Source: CAZJQD01 sp964548165 [NCBI: uncultured bacterium]
GTDB taxonomy: Bacteria > UBA8481
Assembly (NCBI GenBank): GCA_964548165.1
Contig: CAZJQD010000010.1
Location: 38,835 to 83,019 of the forward strand
Length of the DNA stretch: 44,185 nucleotides
Direction of reading: 5' to 3'
Both the position numbers and the translations under genes were made by a program. Positions 15,928-24,489 of this stretch are shown here, one piece after another (within the stretch, counting starts at the first letter, position 1; each line of letters starts with the position of its first letter). The notes beneath the pieces are model-generated. The model did no database searches and was not told the origin of the DNA. It worked only from the letters and a program-made list of their open reading frames with translations.

Positions 15928-17997
15928 CTACCTTCCCCACGCCTTGAGGATCGCGGGCAGGGCGGCACGGGCCGCATTTTCGCCGGCATGAATGAACCGG
16001 GGTGCGGAATCGAAATCGAGCCAATTGAGCTCCGGCACCCAGGGCCGGATCACGACCGTGGCTCGTCGACTCGCCGCCTCCGCGATCTCCGCCTGCATGT
16101 ACATGTTCGAACGACCAATGATGTCGAGGACGTTCGGAATCGATTCCGGCGAGAGATCAAAGAGCTCGCGCACGAACGGCAAGTGCGCGGCTCGCTCGGC
16201 AACCCGCTCCAGGCTATCCGCCGCGGCCTCGGCCATGGAGGTCGCCGGGGCGTCTCCCTGCGGTAGGGACGCCGGCCATGGAGCTCCTGCGTCCACGCCA
16301 GGGCCGACGCCCCCCAGGAGGGTCGGGACGCGGTGCGAACGCGCGGAGGAGATGGCATTAACGGCGACAATGCGCGTACAGCCGAGCCCCCGCAGAACGT
16401 CCACGGGAAGGGGCGTCACAACGGCGCCGTCGAAGAGCCGCCGTCCGGCCGCGATGACGGGCTTGAGCACGCCCGGGATCGCGATCGAGGCTCTCACGGC
16501 ATCGCGCACCAGGCCGCGGCTGAAGATGACCTCCTCGGCCGTGTCGATGTCGGCGGCCACGACGCGAAACGGCCAGCGCAGGTCGGCGAAACGCCTGTCT
16601 CCGAATCCCCTGCTGATGAAACGCTCGACGAGCCGGCCGCGCATGAGGGCGGGCGAGGGAGGAAACGCGAGGTCAGCGAGGCCGAAGAGATCGCGGCGCT
16701 TGGTGCGAGCCGCGAGGGACGCCAGCTCGGCCGCCGTCCGTCCCGTTCCCCAGATCCCGCCCACCAGGGCGCCGATCGACGTTCCGGCCACGATGTCCGG
16801 CTCCAGCCCTTCTTCCTCCAGGACGCGAATCACGCCGATGTGCGATGTGCCCCGCGCCGCGCCACCGGAGAGCGCGAGGCCGACAAGCTTGCCGAGCTGG
16901 CGACGCGCGATGCGGCGCACGGCGCCGGCATACCGCGATTCGGGGCGGGCCGTGACGGCCACCCGCTCCGCATCCGGCAACTCCGCGAGAAACTCGGCGA
17001 TGGGCCGTCCCAGCCGGCGGCTCAAGGACTCCGCATCATCCTCGATCTCCGGCGTCGCCCGGGTCACGAGCACGGCGACGTCGCCGGGGGTCTTTCCCAG
17101 GAGGTTCGCCGTCTGGTCGAGATGCCTGGGCGCGGACGACGTCAGGACGAGCTTGAGGTCGGCGTGACTGAGAAACGTCCAGACCGTCTGATCCATGATG
17201 GGAGGAAGATCGATGATGAGGAAGCGGCAGGAGCGCGAGAGCGCGGAGAGGAGCGGAGCCACGCCGGCCGCATCGTCGACGCGATCGGGCCGATGCGCGA
17301 CGCGAAGAACGTCAAAGCCCGCCGCGTGGCGTTTCCCTTTCTCGCGGACGACGTCGCGGCCCTCGGTCTCGAGGTTGCGGAGTTGAACCAGCGGCAGGCC
17401 TCCGCCGAAGCCGAGAAGAGGCAGGAGACCCTTTCGCTCCTCGGCGACCTCCACGAGCACCACGGGCGTGCCGGGCTCCGCCTCGCGGTGAAGGGCCGCC
17501 GCGAGGTTGACCGCGAAGCTCGTCTTGCCGACACCGGCGGGCGCGGAGTAGACAGCCAGGATCGTGGTCAGGCCGCCGACCGGCCTGGTCTCGAAGGCGG
17601 CGAGGCGCGACGCGGCGCGATGCAGGGCCGCCGCCGCGAACGCCGGGCTTGCCGTCAGGGCGCGTCGGAAGATCTCGGCGGGAATCGTCAGGAGTCGGCA
17701 GTCGTGCCGTACGGAGACCGTCACCATCGCGGGGAGCCCCGCGATAAGGCTCAACTGGCCGAACGTGTCGCCGCGCTCCAGGTGAGCGATGATCGAATCC
17801 CCGCGCTGAACGCTCAGGCGTCCCGAAAGCAGCACGTGATAGGCCTCGACCGCATCACCCGCCGTCAGGACGCAGGCTCCGCGCGGCCACTCCCTGATCG
17901 TCGCGCGCTCCGCGATCTCCTCCAGGATATCCGCCGGGAGATGCGCGAGCGCGGCGAGCCCCGCAAGCTCGGTGACAGGCAGGATCTTGCCGCTCAC
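15928..17997 (-). CDS. cNMP-binding-like / ParA-like P-loop / patatin phospholipase fusion
   Basis: 689 aa in three parts. Residues about 10-130 are a cyclic-nucleotide-binding fold (GDTFGQLSLIAGLPA in the phosphate cassette). Residues about 143-365 are a ParA/MinD-like P-loop domain (YSAPAGVGKTSFAVNLAAAL, then FLIIDLPP). Residues about 370-570 are a patatin domain with the oxyanion loop SGGAARG (377-383), nucleophile GTSIG (405-409, Ser407) and catalytic DGA (523-525). Patatins hydrolyse phospholipid acyl chains. The phosphate cassette lacks the canonical Glu (Gln here) and Arg, so ligand binding is doubtful. The GTG start overlaps the stop of comM by four bases. The catalytic patatin residues are complete, so lipase activity is likely. 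Confidence 0.85.
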   Translation of the reverse strand: MSGKILPVTELAGLAALAHLPADILEEIAERATIREWPRGACVLTAGDAVEAYHVLLSGRLSVQRGDSIIAHLERGDTFGQLSLIAGLPAMVTVSVRHDCRLLTIPAEIFRRALTASPAFAAAALHRAASRLAAFETRPVGGLTTILAVYSAPAGVGKTSFAVNLAAALHREAEPGTPVVLVEVAEERKGLLPLLGFGGGLPLVQLRNLETEGRDVVREKGKRHAAGFDVLRVAHRPDRVDDAAGVAPLLSALSRSCRFLIIDLPPIMDQTVWTFLSHADLKLVLTSSAPRHLDQTANLLGKTPGDVAVLVTRATPEIEDDAESLSRRLGRPIAEFLAELPDAERVAVTARPESRYAGAVRRIARRQLGKLVGLALSGGAARGTSHIGVIRVLEEEGLEPDIVAGTSIGALVGGIWGTGRTAAELASLAARTKRRDLFGLADLAFPPSPALMRGRLVERFISRGFGDRRFADLRWPFRVVAADIDTAEEVIFSRGLVRDAVRASIAIPGVLKPVIAAGRRLFDGAVVTPLPVDVLRGLGCTRIVAVNAISSARSHRVPTLLGGVGPGVDAGAPWPASLPQGDAPATSMAEAAADSLERVAERAAHLPFVRELFDLSPESIPNVLDIIGRSNMYMQAEIAEAASRRATVVIRPWVPELNWLDFDSAPRFIHAGENAARAALPAILKAWGR

Positions 17998-19709
17998 GCG
18001 TGGTACCGCCTGTCGAGGGCTCGGAACGAAACGGCTTCCGCCACCTCCTCTTCACCCACCCGCGATCGATCCGCGAGATCGGCGATCGTGCGCGCCAGGC
18101 GCTGAAGCTTCTCCGCCGCGCGCGCGGAGAGCCCGAGCGCGTCCACGGTCGTCGCGAGGAGGCTCCCGGCGCCGGTCGTCATCGCGAGTCCGGCGCGGAA
18201 TGCCTGGGGCTTGGCGGTCGCGTTCGTTCGCCAGGCCATGCCGACGTACCGCCGCGCCTGCCGATCCCGCGCCGCCGCGACCCGCTCCCGGAGCAGGGCG
18301 GAACTCTCGCCCAACGGCCCGCTCCCGGTCTCGGCGAACGGGCGCCGCGCGATCTCCACGTGGATGTCGATGCGGTCGAGGAGCGGACCGGAGATCCGGC
18401 GGCGATACCGCGCGGCCTCGCCGGGCGGACACGTGCAGGCGATCTCGGACCCCAGGTGCCCACAGGGACACGGATTCATGGCCGCGGCAAGAAGGAATCG
18501 CGCCGGGAAATGAGCGCTCGCGCGGGCCCGCGTCACCGTCACGACGCCGTCCTCCAGGGGCTGGCGCAGGGCCTCCAGGAGGTCGCGCCGGTACTCGGGC
18601 AGTTCATCGAGAAAAAGTATGCCACGATGAGCGAGCGATATCTCGCCGGGTCGAAGCGGCGAGCCTCCTCCGATGAGACCCGCGGACGAGACCGTGTGGT
18701 GTGGTGAGCGAAACGGCGGCGAAAAGACGGGCGTTCCGTCCGTGGTCAGCCCGGCCGCGGAGTGGATGCGCAACATCTCGATCGCCTCGTCGAGTTCCAG
18801 GGGCGGGAGGATCGTGGGAAGGCGCCGCGCCAGCATCGTCTTCCCGGTTCCCGGCGGACCGATGAAGAGAAGATTGTGGCAACCCGCGGCGGCGACGAGC
18901 GCGGCGCGGCGGGGGCCTTCGAGACCACGCACCTCCGCGAAGTCGCAGTCCCACTCCGTTGCCGCCCGTTCCGGCACGGGCTCCGGATCGCCGCAGGCAC
19001 CGGCCAGCGCCGAGACAGCCTCCTGGAGATCCCGGACGCCATGCACGGCGACCATCCCGCCAAGGGCGGCCTCCCGAGCATTCTCCACCGGCACCATCAG
19101 CCGGTCGACGCCCGTGTCCCTCGCCAGCATCGCATAATTGAGCGCGCCGCGGATCGGTCGCAACCGGCCATCCAGGCCCAGTTCGCCCAGCACGAGCCAT
19201 CCCTGGAGCGAGGACGGCGGGAGGGATCCGGCGGCCGCGAGGATCCCGAGCGCCATCGGCAGGTCAAGCGCCGAACCTTCTTTCCGTAGGTCCGCGGGCG
19301 CCAGGTTCACGGTGATCCGTCGCGAGGACCAGGCGAACCCCGAGCGACGAATCGCGGCACGAACCCGCTCCTCCGCTTCCTTCACGCTGGGCGCCGGCAG
19401 GCCCACCAGGTGCATCCCCGGTAGACCCCGGCCGATGTCGACCTCGACGTCGACGGCGCGCGCCTCGATCCCCTGGAGCACGCCCGAGCGGCAGGTGGAT
19501 GTTCCGGCAAGGACGTGCTCGCTCGAGAGATCGGAGGAAGAATCCAGCGCGGAATCGCTGCCGCTGGTTACGCGATGGGGGGTGTCCGCTGGCTTCGCCA
19601 ACTCCCGGAGGGAGTTCGGCGTGGGGGGAGCTGTCCCAGGCGCGCCTGTCCGCGCGCCCCCCTCGGCGACTGGCCCGGCTTCGCCGGGACGGTCGTGAGT
19701 AGTTACCAC
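17994..19709 (-). CDS. comM: ComM/YifB-family Mg-chelatase-like AAA+ ATPase
   Basis: The typical ComM core begins at GVLQGIEARAVDVEVDIGRG and includes GLPGMHLVGLPAPSVKEAEE, Walker A GPPGTGKTMLARRLP, FRSPHHTVSSAGLIGGG, HRGILFLDELPEY and the Cys cluster NPCPCGHLGSEIACTCPPGE. ComM is a hexameric helicase that promotes branch migration during natural transformation; other YifB proteins have unclear roles. No ATG or GTG lies at the expected start. The nearest usable upstream start is GTG 19709, directly after the HD-GYP gene. That start gives a roughly 70-residue extension, most of it encoded by the repeat at 19573-19695. A GTG just inside the core (the V of GVLQGIEA) is the other option. The end overlaps the patatin fusion gene. 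Confidence 0.9.
   Translation of the reverse strand: MVTTHDRPGEAGPVAEGGARTGAPGTAPPTPNSLRELAKPADTPHRVTSGSDSALDSSSDLSSEHVLAGTSTCRSGVLQGIEARAVDVEVDIGRGLPGMHLVGLPAPSVKEAEERVRAAIRRSGFAWSSRRITVNLAPADLRKEGSALDLPMALGILAAAGSLPPSSLQGWLVLGELGLDGRLRPIRGALNYAMLARDTGVDRLMVPVENAREAALGGMVAVHGVRDLQEAVSALAGACGDPEPVPERAATEWDCDFAEVRGLEGPRRAALVAAAGCHNLLFIGPPGTGKTMLARRLPTILPPLELDEAIEMLRIHSAAGLTTDGTPVFSPPFRSPHHTVSSAGLIGGGSPLRPGEISLAHRGILFLDELPEYRRDLLEALRQPLEDGVVTVTRARASAHFPARFLLAAAMNPCPCGHLGSEIACTCPPGEAARYRRRISGPLLDRIDIHVEIARRPFAETGSGPLGESSALLRERVAAARDRQARRYVGMAWRTNATAKPQAFRAGLAMTTGAGSLLATTVDALGLSARAAEKLQRLARTIADLADRSRVGEEEVAEAVSFRALDRRYHA
19573..19695. repeat. GC-rich hairpin repeat element, copy B (start of comM)
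   Basis: Inverted relative to copy A at 12912-13020, sharing the hairpin GCCAACTCCCGGAGGGAGTT and the flanking GGGGGG and CCCCCC runs. It lies between the HD-GYP stop and the conserved part of comM and stays open in the comM frame, encoding a stretch that includes PTPNSLRELAKPADTPHR. The bases CGTGAGTAG adjoin its outer end; the same nine bases (as CTACTCACG) adjoin copy A. Confidence 0.85.
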
Positions 19710-19719
19710 GGCGAGGGTT

Positions 19720-20913
19720 TCAGTAGGCCTCGAACGAGGTCGTGCCGAGAGCGCGCGGATCCACGGGACCGACAATGAATCGCTTCGTGGTCGCCAGGTC
19801 GACAAACTCGCTCGGGGTCTTCGGGGCGCCCAGCGCATCGCGAAAGACCTTCACGACCGGCCGGATGGGACTGTTGCGGTTGGCCGAGACGACCACGCCG
19901 ATGTCGCCGTTGTCGAGCCGGGCAAAGGAGCCGATGGGATAGGCAGCCATCGTTCGCAGGAACACCTTCACGACCTCGGCGTCCAGGGTCTCGGTCGAAG
20001 AGACGAGGAGGTGGTTCATGACCTGGTGGGGAAGCCAGGTACGCCGGTACGTGCGCGGCGCCTGCATGGCCTCGTAGACGTCGCACACCGCGACAATCCG
20101 GGCCAGCGGGTGAATGGAACTGGCGCCGAGCTTGCGCGGGTAGCCGGACCCGTCCATGCGCTCATGGTGCTGGACGATGATCTTCAAAGCGTCGTGGTCG
20201 TTCCCGAGTAACCGCTCGGCCTCGGGCAAGGCCAGCACCGGGTGCTTCTTGATCTCGGTGAACTCCTCGTCCGTGAGCGGCCCCTTCTTGCCCCAGATCG
20301 AGGGATCGATCCGTGTCATGCCGATATCGACGAGGAGGCCGCCGGACGCCAGCGAGCCGAGCTCGGCACGCGACACGCCCATGGCCAGCCCCATCACGAC
20401 GCTGAGGATCGAAACGTGGGCGCAATGCGAGAAGAGGTAGGTGTCGTAATCGAGCACCGTCGTCAGGGCCAGCATCGTCTCCTGGGCCCGCATCGCCTCC
20501 TCGATCACCTGGGCGGCGACCTGCTTGAGCCTCGGTCCGTCAATGTCGCCGCGGCCGGCGCCCACCGTCTCCAGCGTCCGCTTGGTCTCCTCGTTGAGTC
20601 GGCGGCCGACGTCGGCGGCGCGTTCCTTGTCGCGAACGCGCCGATCCGGATCCCACCTGGGATCCTGCCGGACCACCGCGGCCGGCACGGCGGAACGCGT
20701 GGGGCCGGCAAAACGTAGTGGCGACGCCACGGCGCCCGCGCGCGGCGTGGCCGCCTCGGCCGCGATATGTGAGATGCCCCAGAGATCGAGGAGGTCGATC
20801 GTGTGCGAATCCAGCTCGGTCCCGGCCTCCAGGAGAAGGCTGCCGTCCGCGGCATAGACCGCCTTCGCCAGCACCAGGCCCGGGACCGCGTCCCGGACCT
20901 CGACCGTCACCAC
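19720..20913 (-). CDS. HD-GYP domain protein with broken HD motif
   Basis: 397 aa, GTG start 20913, seven bases after the upstream PEGA gene. The N-terminus (about 1-60) resembles the small domain often found before HD-GYP. The HD-GYP domain spans about 150-330: HCAHVSIL (163-170), GGLLVDIGMTRID (191-203), HP (224-225), HHERMDGSGYP (249-259) and VAVCDVYEAM (274-283). HD-GYP enzymes are metal-dependent c-di-GMP phosphodiesterases. In the HD dyad the His is Val here (LVDIGM instead of LHDIGM), while the GYP motif is intact. Activity may be lost or altered, leaving a c-di-GMP-binding protein. Spacing suggests one transcript with the PEGA lipoproteins upstream. Confidence 0.87.
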   Translation of the reverse strand: MVTVEVRDAVPGLVLAKAVYAADGSLLLEAGTELDSHTIDLLDLWGISHIAAEAATPRAGAVASPLRFAGPTRSAVPAAVVRQDPRWDPDRRVRDKERAADVGRRLNEETKRTLETVGAGRGDIDGPRLKQVAAQVIEEAMRAQETMLALTTVLDYDTYLFSHCAHVSILSVVMGLAMGVSRAELGSLASGGLLVDIGMTRIDPSIWGKKGPLTDEEFTEIKKHPVLALPEAERLLGNDHDALKIIVQHHERMDGSGYPRKLGASSIHPLARIVAVCDVYEAMQAPRTYRRTWLPHQVMNHLLVSSTETLDAEVVKVFLRTMAAYPIGSFARLDNGDIGVVVSANRNSPIRPVVKVFRDALGAPKTPSEFVDLATTKRFIVGPVDPRALGTTSFEAY

Positions 20914-20920
20914 GAGCGCA

Positions 20921-22525
20921 TCACGGTGCGGTCCCGAGCGTTCGGAGCGCCGCGAGATATTCGGCGCCGGCTTCGTCGAGCCGATTCTGCTGGAGGAGCG
21001 CCTGCCCGAGGAACATGCGCGACTCGTAGTCCCCGGGCCTCAGGGCGACCGCCTCCCTCAGGAGTCGCTCCGCTTCCGCGAGCCGACCACTGCGGAGGTA
21101 GGACTCGCCGATATTGCGGTAGTACCAGAAGGACGCCTCGGCGTCGTTGAGCCGCGGCAGGTCCGCGGGCGTGAACCAGTCGAAGGGCTCGGCGGCCTGC
21201 GTGTCCGGGCGCGCCATCGGATCCGTGCTTGCCTCGCGATCCGCGTAGCCGTAGAAGCGTCCCGGCGGGCGTTCGAGGTGCCTGTAGACGCGCTCGGGAA
21301 CCTCGTCGCGCAGCGCGGCCTCGAACCGCTCGGCCCACTGGACGACGCCCGTGCGCGCATCCAGGAGCCGGAGGAAGAACCTGACGACCGCCTCGCGCCG
21401 CAGCATCGGCTCGATCTGCCCCGGCTCGTGGATCGGATCCACGCGCAGCGTCTTCTCCACGATGCGGTATCCCAGGACCTGGTCGGCAGAGGGAACGCGA
21501 GCAGGCGGCTGAGACGCCAGGTCGCGCACCAGGATGCGACGCACACCGGATTCCCCCTGGACCTGGAGAATGGCCGCGTCTGTCCCGGTCCTGAGTCGCG
21601 CGTCGTAGATGAAGGGATGATCGGACCCACCGTGACGGGTCAAGACATCCAGCAGGAGCGTGTCGCCGCGCGCGGCCTCGTTGGCGATCCGAACGAGCAG
21701 GTGATCCTCGCGCTCCGCCACCGCCCTCCCGTTCTGGGCCAGCTCCGCCACCAGCGCGTCCTCCACCAGCGGTCGCAGATCGGCTCCCGGCGAAGAGGGG
21801 CCGTCGAGGTTCACGAGCGAGATCGTGCGCGTCGAGCGCATGCCGGGAAGGTGCGCGACCCCGCGCACGGCCCGGATCACGGTCTGGCGCAGGAGGTCGT
21901 CATTCGAGGGAAAGAGGTAGTAGGGCTTCAAGGGAAAGAGCTGGATGGTGGCGCGCGTGACGATGTTCGTGGAGACGATGAACCGTTCCTCCGCGGTCTG
22001 GAAGCCGTCGCGGTCGACGCGCAGGAGGTACGAACCCGGAGAGAGGTTCTCGACGCGGACGGGCTCCAGCTTCTCCTCCCGTGTCCATCCGATCTCCTCG
22101 CCGTTCAATCGAAGTCGCGCGCTTCCCGGGTCGGTGCGGATCTCGAGCGTTCCGGCCGGGACGTAGGGCGGCGGCGGCGGGATCGGCACGAGGTCCGCGA
22201 GCACCACCAGCTCCTTCGTGGCCTCGGGCCGGACAACCCGCTCCCACGGCTCGTAATCCTCGCGGACCACGCGCACGATGTACGTCGTCTCGGGCTGAAC
22301 GTCGAAGCGGACCGGCGTGACCTCGTTGAAGGTTCGCGCGATGAAGCGATCGTTGACGAAGACCTCGGCGCCGCCCGGGCGTGAGTAAACGGCCAGGCGC
22401 GCCAGCGAGCACGCGCTCGACGAGAGCGACAGGAAGACGAAGACCGCGAGCAACAGTCCGCACGGACGACGGCGCCGGGCGCCTTGAGTATTCCTCGCGT
22501 TCGTCAAAGCCGCCGGCCCCGCCAT
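20921..22525 (-). CDS. PEGA-domain lipoprotein with CsgG/FlgO-like region and C-terminal TPR
   Basis: 534 aa from ATG 22525; the open frame extends to 22630 inside the upstream gene. A hydrophobic signal ends in LSLSSSAC, a slightly atypical lipobox. Two PEGA repeats follow (AVYSRPGGAEVFVNDRFIAR and TLEIRTDPGSARLRLNGEEI). The middle region, LVEDALVAELAQNGRAVAER with DHPFIYDARLRTG and LLDARTGVVQWA, resembles CsgG/FlgO-type outer membrane lipoproteins. The end has a TPR pair (FWYYRNIGESYLRSGRLAEA...GDYESRMFLGQALLQQNRLD). The gene immediately upstream encodes a paralogue lacking the TPR. Envelope function is inferred; the exact role is unknown. Confidence 0.75.
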   Translation of the reverse strand: MAGPAALTNARNTQGARRRRPCGLLLAVFVFLSLSSSACSLARLAVYSRPGGAEVFVNDRFIARTFNEVTPVRFDVQPETTYIVRVVREDYEPWERVVRPEATKELVVLADLVPIPPPPPYVPAGTLEIRTDPGSARLRLNGEEIGWTREEKLEPVRVENLSPGSYLLRVDRDGFQTAEERFIVSTNIVTRATIQLFPLKPYYLFPSNDDLLRQTVIRAVRGVAHLPGMRSTRTISLVNLDGPSSPGADLRPLVEDALVAELAQNGRAVAEREDHLLVRIANEAARGDTLLLDVLTRHGGSDHPFIYDARLRTGTDAAILQVQGESGVRRILVRDLASQPPARVPSADQVLGYRIVEKTLRVDPIHEPGQIEPMLRREAVVRFFLRLLDARTGVVQWAERFEAALRDEVPERVYRHLERPPGRFYGYADREASTDPMARPDTQAAEPFDWFTPADLPRLNDAEASFWYYRNIGESYLRSGRLAEAERLLREAVALRPGDYESRMFLGQALLQQNRLDEAGAEYLAALRTLGTAP

Positions 22526-22547
22526 CGTACCGTCCGCGGTTCCGTGG

Positions 22548-23954
22548 TTAGCGGACCCGGGGCTCGAGAACGACGGCTCCGCGCGACGACGGGCCCGAGG
22601 GCACCGCGTTGATGTGGCGAGCAGGCGCATGGCGAAGTCTCTGCCAGGCGTCCGGCAAGGGCTCCGAGGAGAATCGGTTCGGCGGATTCGCCAGGTCGAG
22701 GCTGACGCGGGAGGGGATCTCGTCGGCGAGCCTGCCCGTCAGGTAACCGGCCCACGTCACGATGCCGGTCTTGGCGTCGATGATGCGCAGGTGGACGCGG
22801 AGCTCGGCCAGGCGGTGAAGCATCGGCTCGGTGCGAGGCTCGCCCTCGATCACCGGGGACTTGGAGAGGCCGCACTCGAGGATGCGATACGTGAGAAACT
22901 GGTCCGCCGTCGGGATGGACCCCTCCAGGCGCGAGACCACGCGCTCGCGACTCGCGGTGAACGACGTCTCCGTCACCACGGTCGTCGTGGTCACCGTCTG
23001 GTTGCAGTCATTGCCCGACTCCACGCGCGAGGTTGCCGTGGAGCGGACCGTGACCGGTTCTCCCTCGAGGCGCGTCTCCTCCGTGCGGATGGCGGCGTCG
23101 TAGATGAACGGGTAGTCCTCGTTCGCGTGGCCTGTCAGGACCCGGTAGGGAATCGCCTCGCCCGAGGTCGAGTGCGCGAGTTGGACGAGGACCTGGTCGT
23201 CGCGCTCGGCAGGCGAGAACCCGGCCTGGGCCAGGGTCGTCATCAGCGCGTCCTCGACGACGGCCTGCAGGGGCTCGTCCGATCCCTCGCCGTGCGTGAT
23301 GGAAAAGACGGCGAGCCTCTGGTCGCGCGCGAGCGTCGGCAGGTTTCGCGTCGCCGCCACGACCTGTTGAACGGCCTGCCTCAACAGCTCGCCATCCGAG
23401 GTGAAGGTGTGCCAGGCAGGGAGCGGATTCAACTTCACGAAGACGCGGTTCTCGCGTTGAACCTCCAGCGAAACGGCCTTGGTCCAGCGCTCGAACCCGG
23501 CTTTCTCGACGATGATCTCGGCCGCCGTCGGCGGCTGGCCGAAGACGACGGTGACGGGCTCGTCGATGCGCGAGACGCCGGCGAGCCGGCCGTCGATCGT
23601 GACCTCCGCGTTCGCAGGCTCGGTGAAGACCGCGAGGCGCGTCTCGGGCACCAGTCGCTCCACGCGCGTCACGACCCGTTCCACCGGCGGCGGCAATGGC
23701 GCGAGCACGGCATGAACTTCCTGGTCCGTCGCGATCTCGAGCTCGGATCGCCAGTCCTGGTGCCCCGGCGCTCGCACGGCAATCTCGTAGCGCCCCCTCT
23801 GCAAACGGGTGAGTTCCAGCGGCGTCGAGCCATACTCGGTCCCGTTGATCTGCACCCGGGCATCCGTCGGGACGGACGTCACCGTGAGGCGATGTGTACA
23901 GGCGGATGTGGAGAGAGCGAGCAGGATCAGGAGGAACCCGGATAACCGTTTCAT
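22548..23954 (-). CDS. PEGA-domain lipoprotein with CsgG/FlgO-like region (paralogue)
   Basis: 468 aa. Signal peptide with lipobox ALSTSAC, then PEGA repeats (LTVTSVPTDARVQINGTEYG and AVFTEPANAEVTIDGRLAGV). The central region matches the neighbour motif by motif: VVEDALMTTLAQAGFSPAER, EDYPFIYDAAIRT, PTADQFLTYRILE and RIIDAKTGIVTWAG. It lacks the C-terminal TPR. PEGA repeats are small beta folds common in surface lipoproteins. The two genes look like an old tandem duplication and are 22 bases apart, with HD-GYP following. Beyond an envelope location no function is assigned. Confidence 0.75.
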   Translation of the reverse strand: MKRLSGFLLILLALSTSACTHRLTVTSVPTDARVQINGTEYGSTPLELTRLQRGRYEIAVRAPGHQDWRSELEIATDQEVHAVLAPLPPPVERVVTRVERLVPETRLAVFTEPANAEVTIDGRLAGVSRIDEPVTVVFGQPPTAAEIIVEKAGFERWTKAVSLEVQRENRVFVKLNPLPAWHTFTSDGELLRQAVQQVVAATRNLPTLARDQRLAVFSITHGEGSDEPLQAVVEDALMTTLAQAGFSPAERDDQVLVQLAHSTSGEAIPYRVLTGHANEDYPFIYDAAIRTEETRLEGEPVTVRSTATSRVESGNDCNQTVTTTTVVTETSFTASRERVVSRLEGSIPTADQFLTYRILECGLSKSPVIEGEPRTEPMLHRLAELRVHLRIIDAKTGIVTWAGYLTGRLADEIPSRVSLDLANPPNRFSSEPLPDAWQRLRHAPARHINAVPSGPSSRGAVVLEPRVR

Positions 23955-24049
23955 GGCCGAGCCGAGCCTACCCCTTCACGATTCGCAAGGTCAAGGATTC
24001 CCATGGGCCGGGTGCGTTCGTCAGGCGTAGATGAATGACCAGGCTCGCC

Positions 24050-24144
24050 TGCTGGACTGCAAGACCGAATGGCTCGCCCCGGCGTCCCGGAACGGGGGAT
24101 AACCAGCTGGGACTCCGCTTGAGTTCGGGTTATGCGGTCCAGCA
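24050..24144. repeat. 95-bp palindromic repeat, copy 1
   Basis: Ends in TGCTGGACTGCA and TGCGGTCCAGCA, an imperfect inverted terminal repeat. The reverse complement of 44091-44185 matches it without gaps at about 81 of 95 positions by eye. Shared internal blocks are GGGGATAACCAGC and CTCCGCTTGAGTTCGG. It lies in the 250-base gap between zapA and the first PEGA gene. Confidence 0.9.
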
Positions 24145-24204
24145 AGCGCGCATTTTACGAACGATGAACGCCCCCATGGGCCTCGACTCCCAGACGAGCG
24201 TAAT

Positions 24205-24489
24205 CTACTCGCGGAGGGCCTCGTCGATCTTGCGGACCATCTGCTCGATGCGGGCCCGCGGTCGCCGCGTCTCGGGCAGGGCCTCCCCCGCCTTCCGATA
24301 CAATTCGTCGGCGATCTCGAGCGCCGTCATCACGGCCAGCGTGTCCCGGGCCGTGTTGGGCGGGCATTTCACAGCCAGGCGCTTGGCCGTGTCCTCGACA
24401 TGGCGCGCCACGTCAAGGATGTAGAGCGGATCCGCGGAATCGGTGCCGACGGTCAGCGTGATCCCGAGGAGCGTGATCGGGCGCTTCAC
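24205..24489 (-). CDS. zapA: Cell division protein ZapA
   Basis: 94 aa. The N-terminus KRPITLLGITLTVGTDSADP is the ZapA beta-strand start, followed by the helix DVARHVEDTAKRLAVKC and a C-terminal coiled coil (AVMTALEIADELYRKAGEAL to the end). ZapA binds FtsZ and cross-links its filaments at mid-cell. The ATG overlaps the stop of the coiled-coil gene upstream (ATGA). The position after pheST is common for zapA in several phyla. Confidence 0.85.
   Translation of the reverse strand: MKRPITLLGITLTVGTDSADPLYILDVARHVEDTAKRLAVKCPPNTARDTLAVMTALEIADELYRKAGEALPETRRPRARIEQMVRKIDEALRE

Noticed and set aside
24050-24144. Integron attC site
   Set aside because: Size and palindromy fit, but the ends do not read RYYYAAC/GTTRRRY and no cassette array or integrase is present.
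23955-24204. 6S RNA downstream of zapA
   Set aside because: The location is typical for 6S RNA in some bacteria, but the structured part is the 95-bp repeat that also occurs near asnB, and no 6S-like open-bubble hairpin was recognised.
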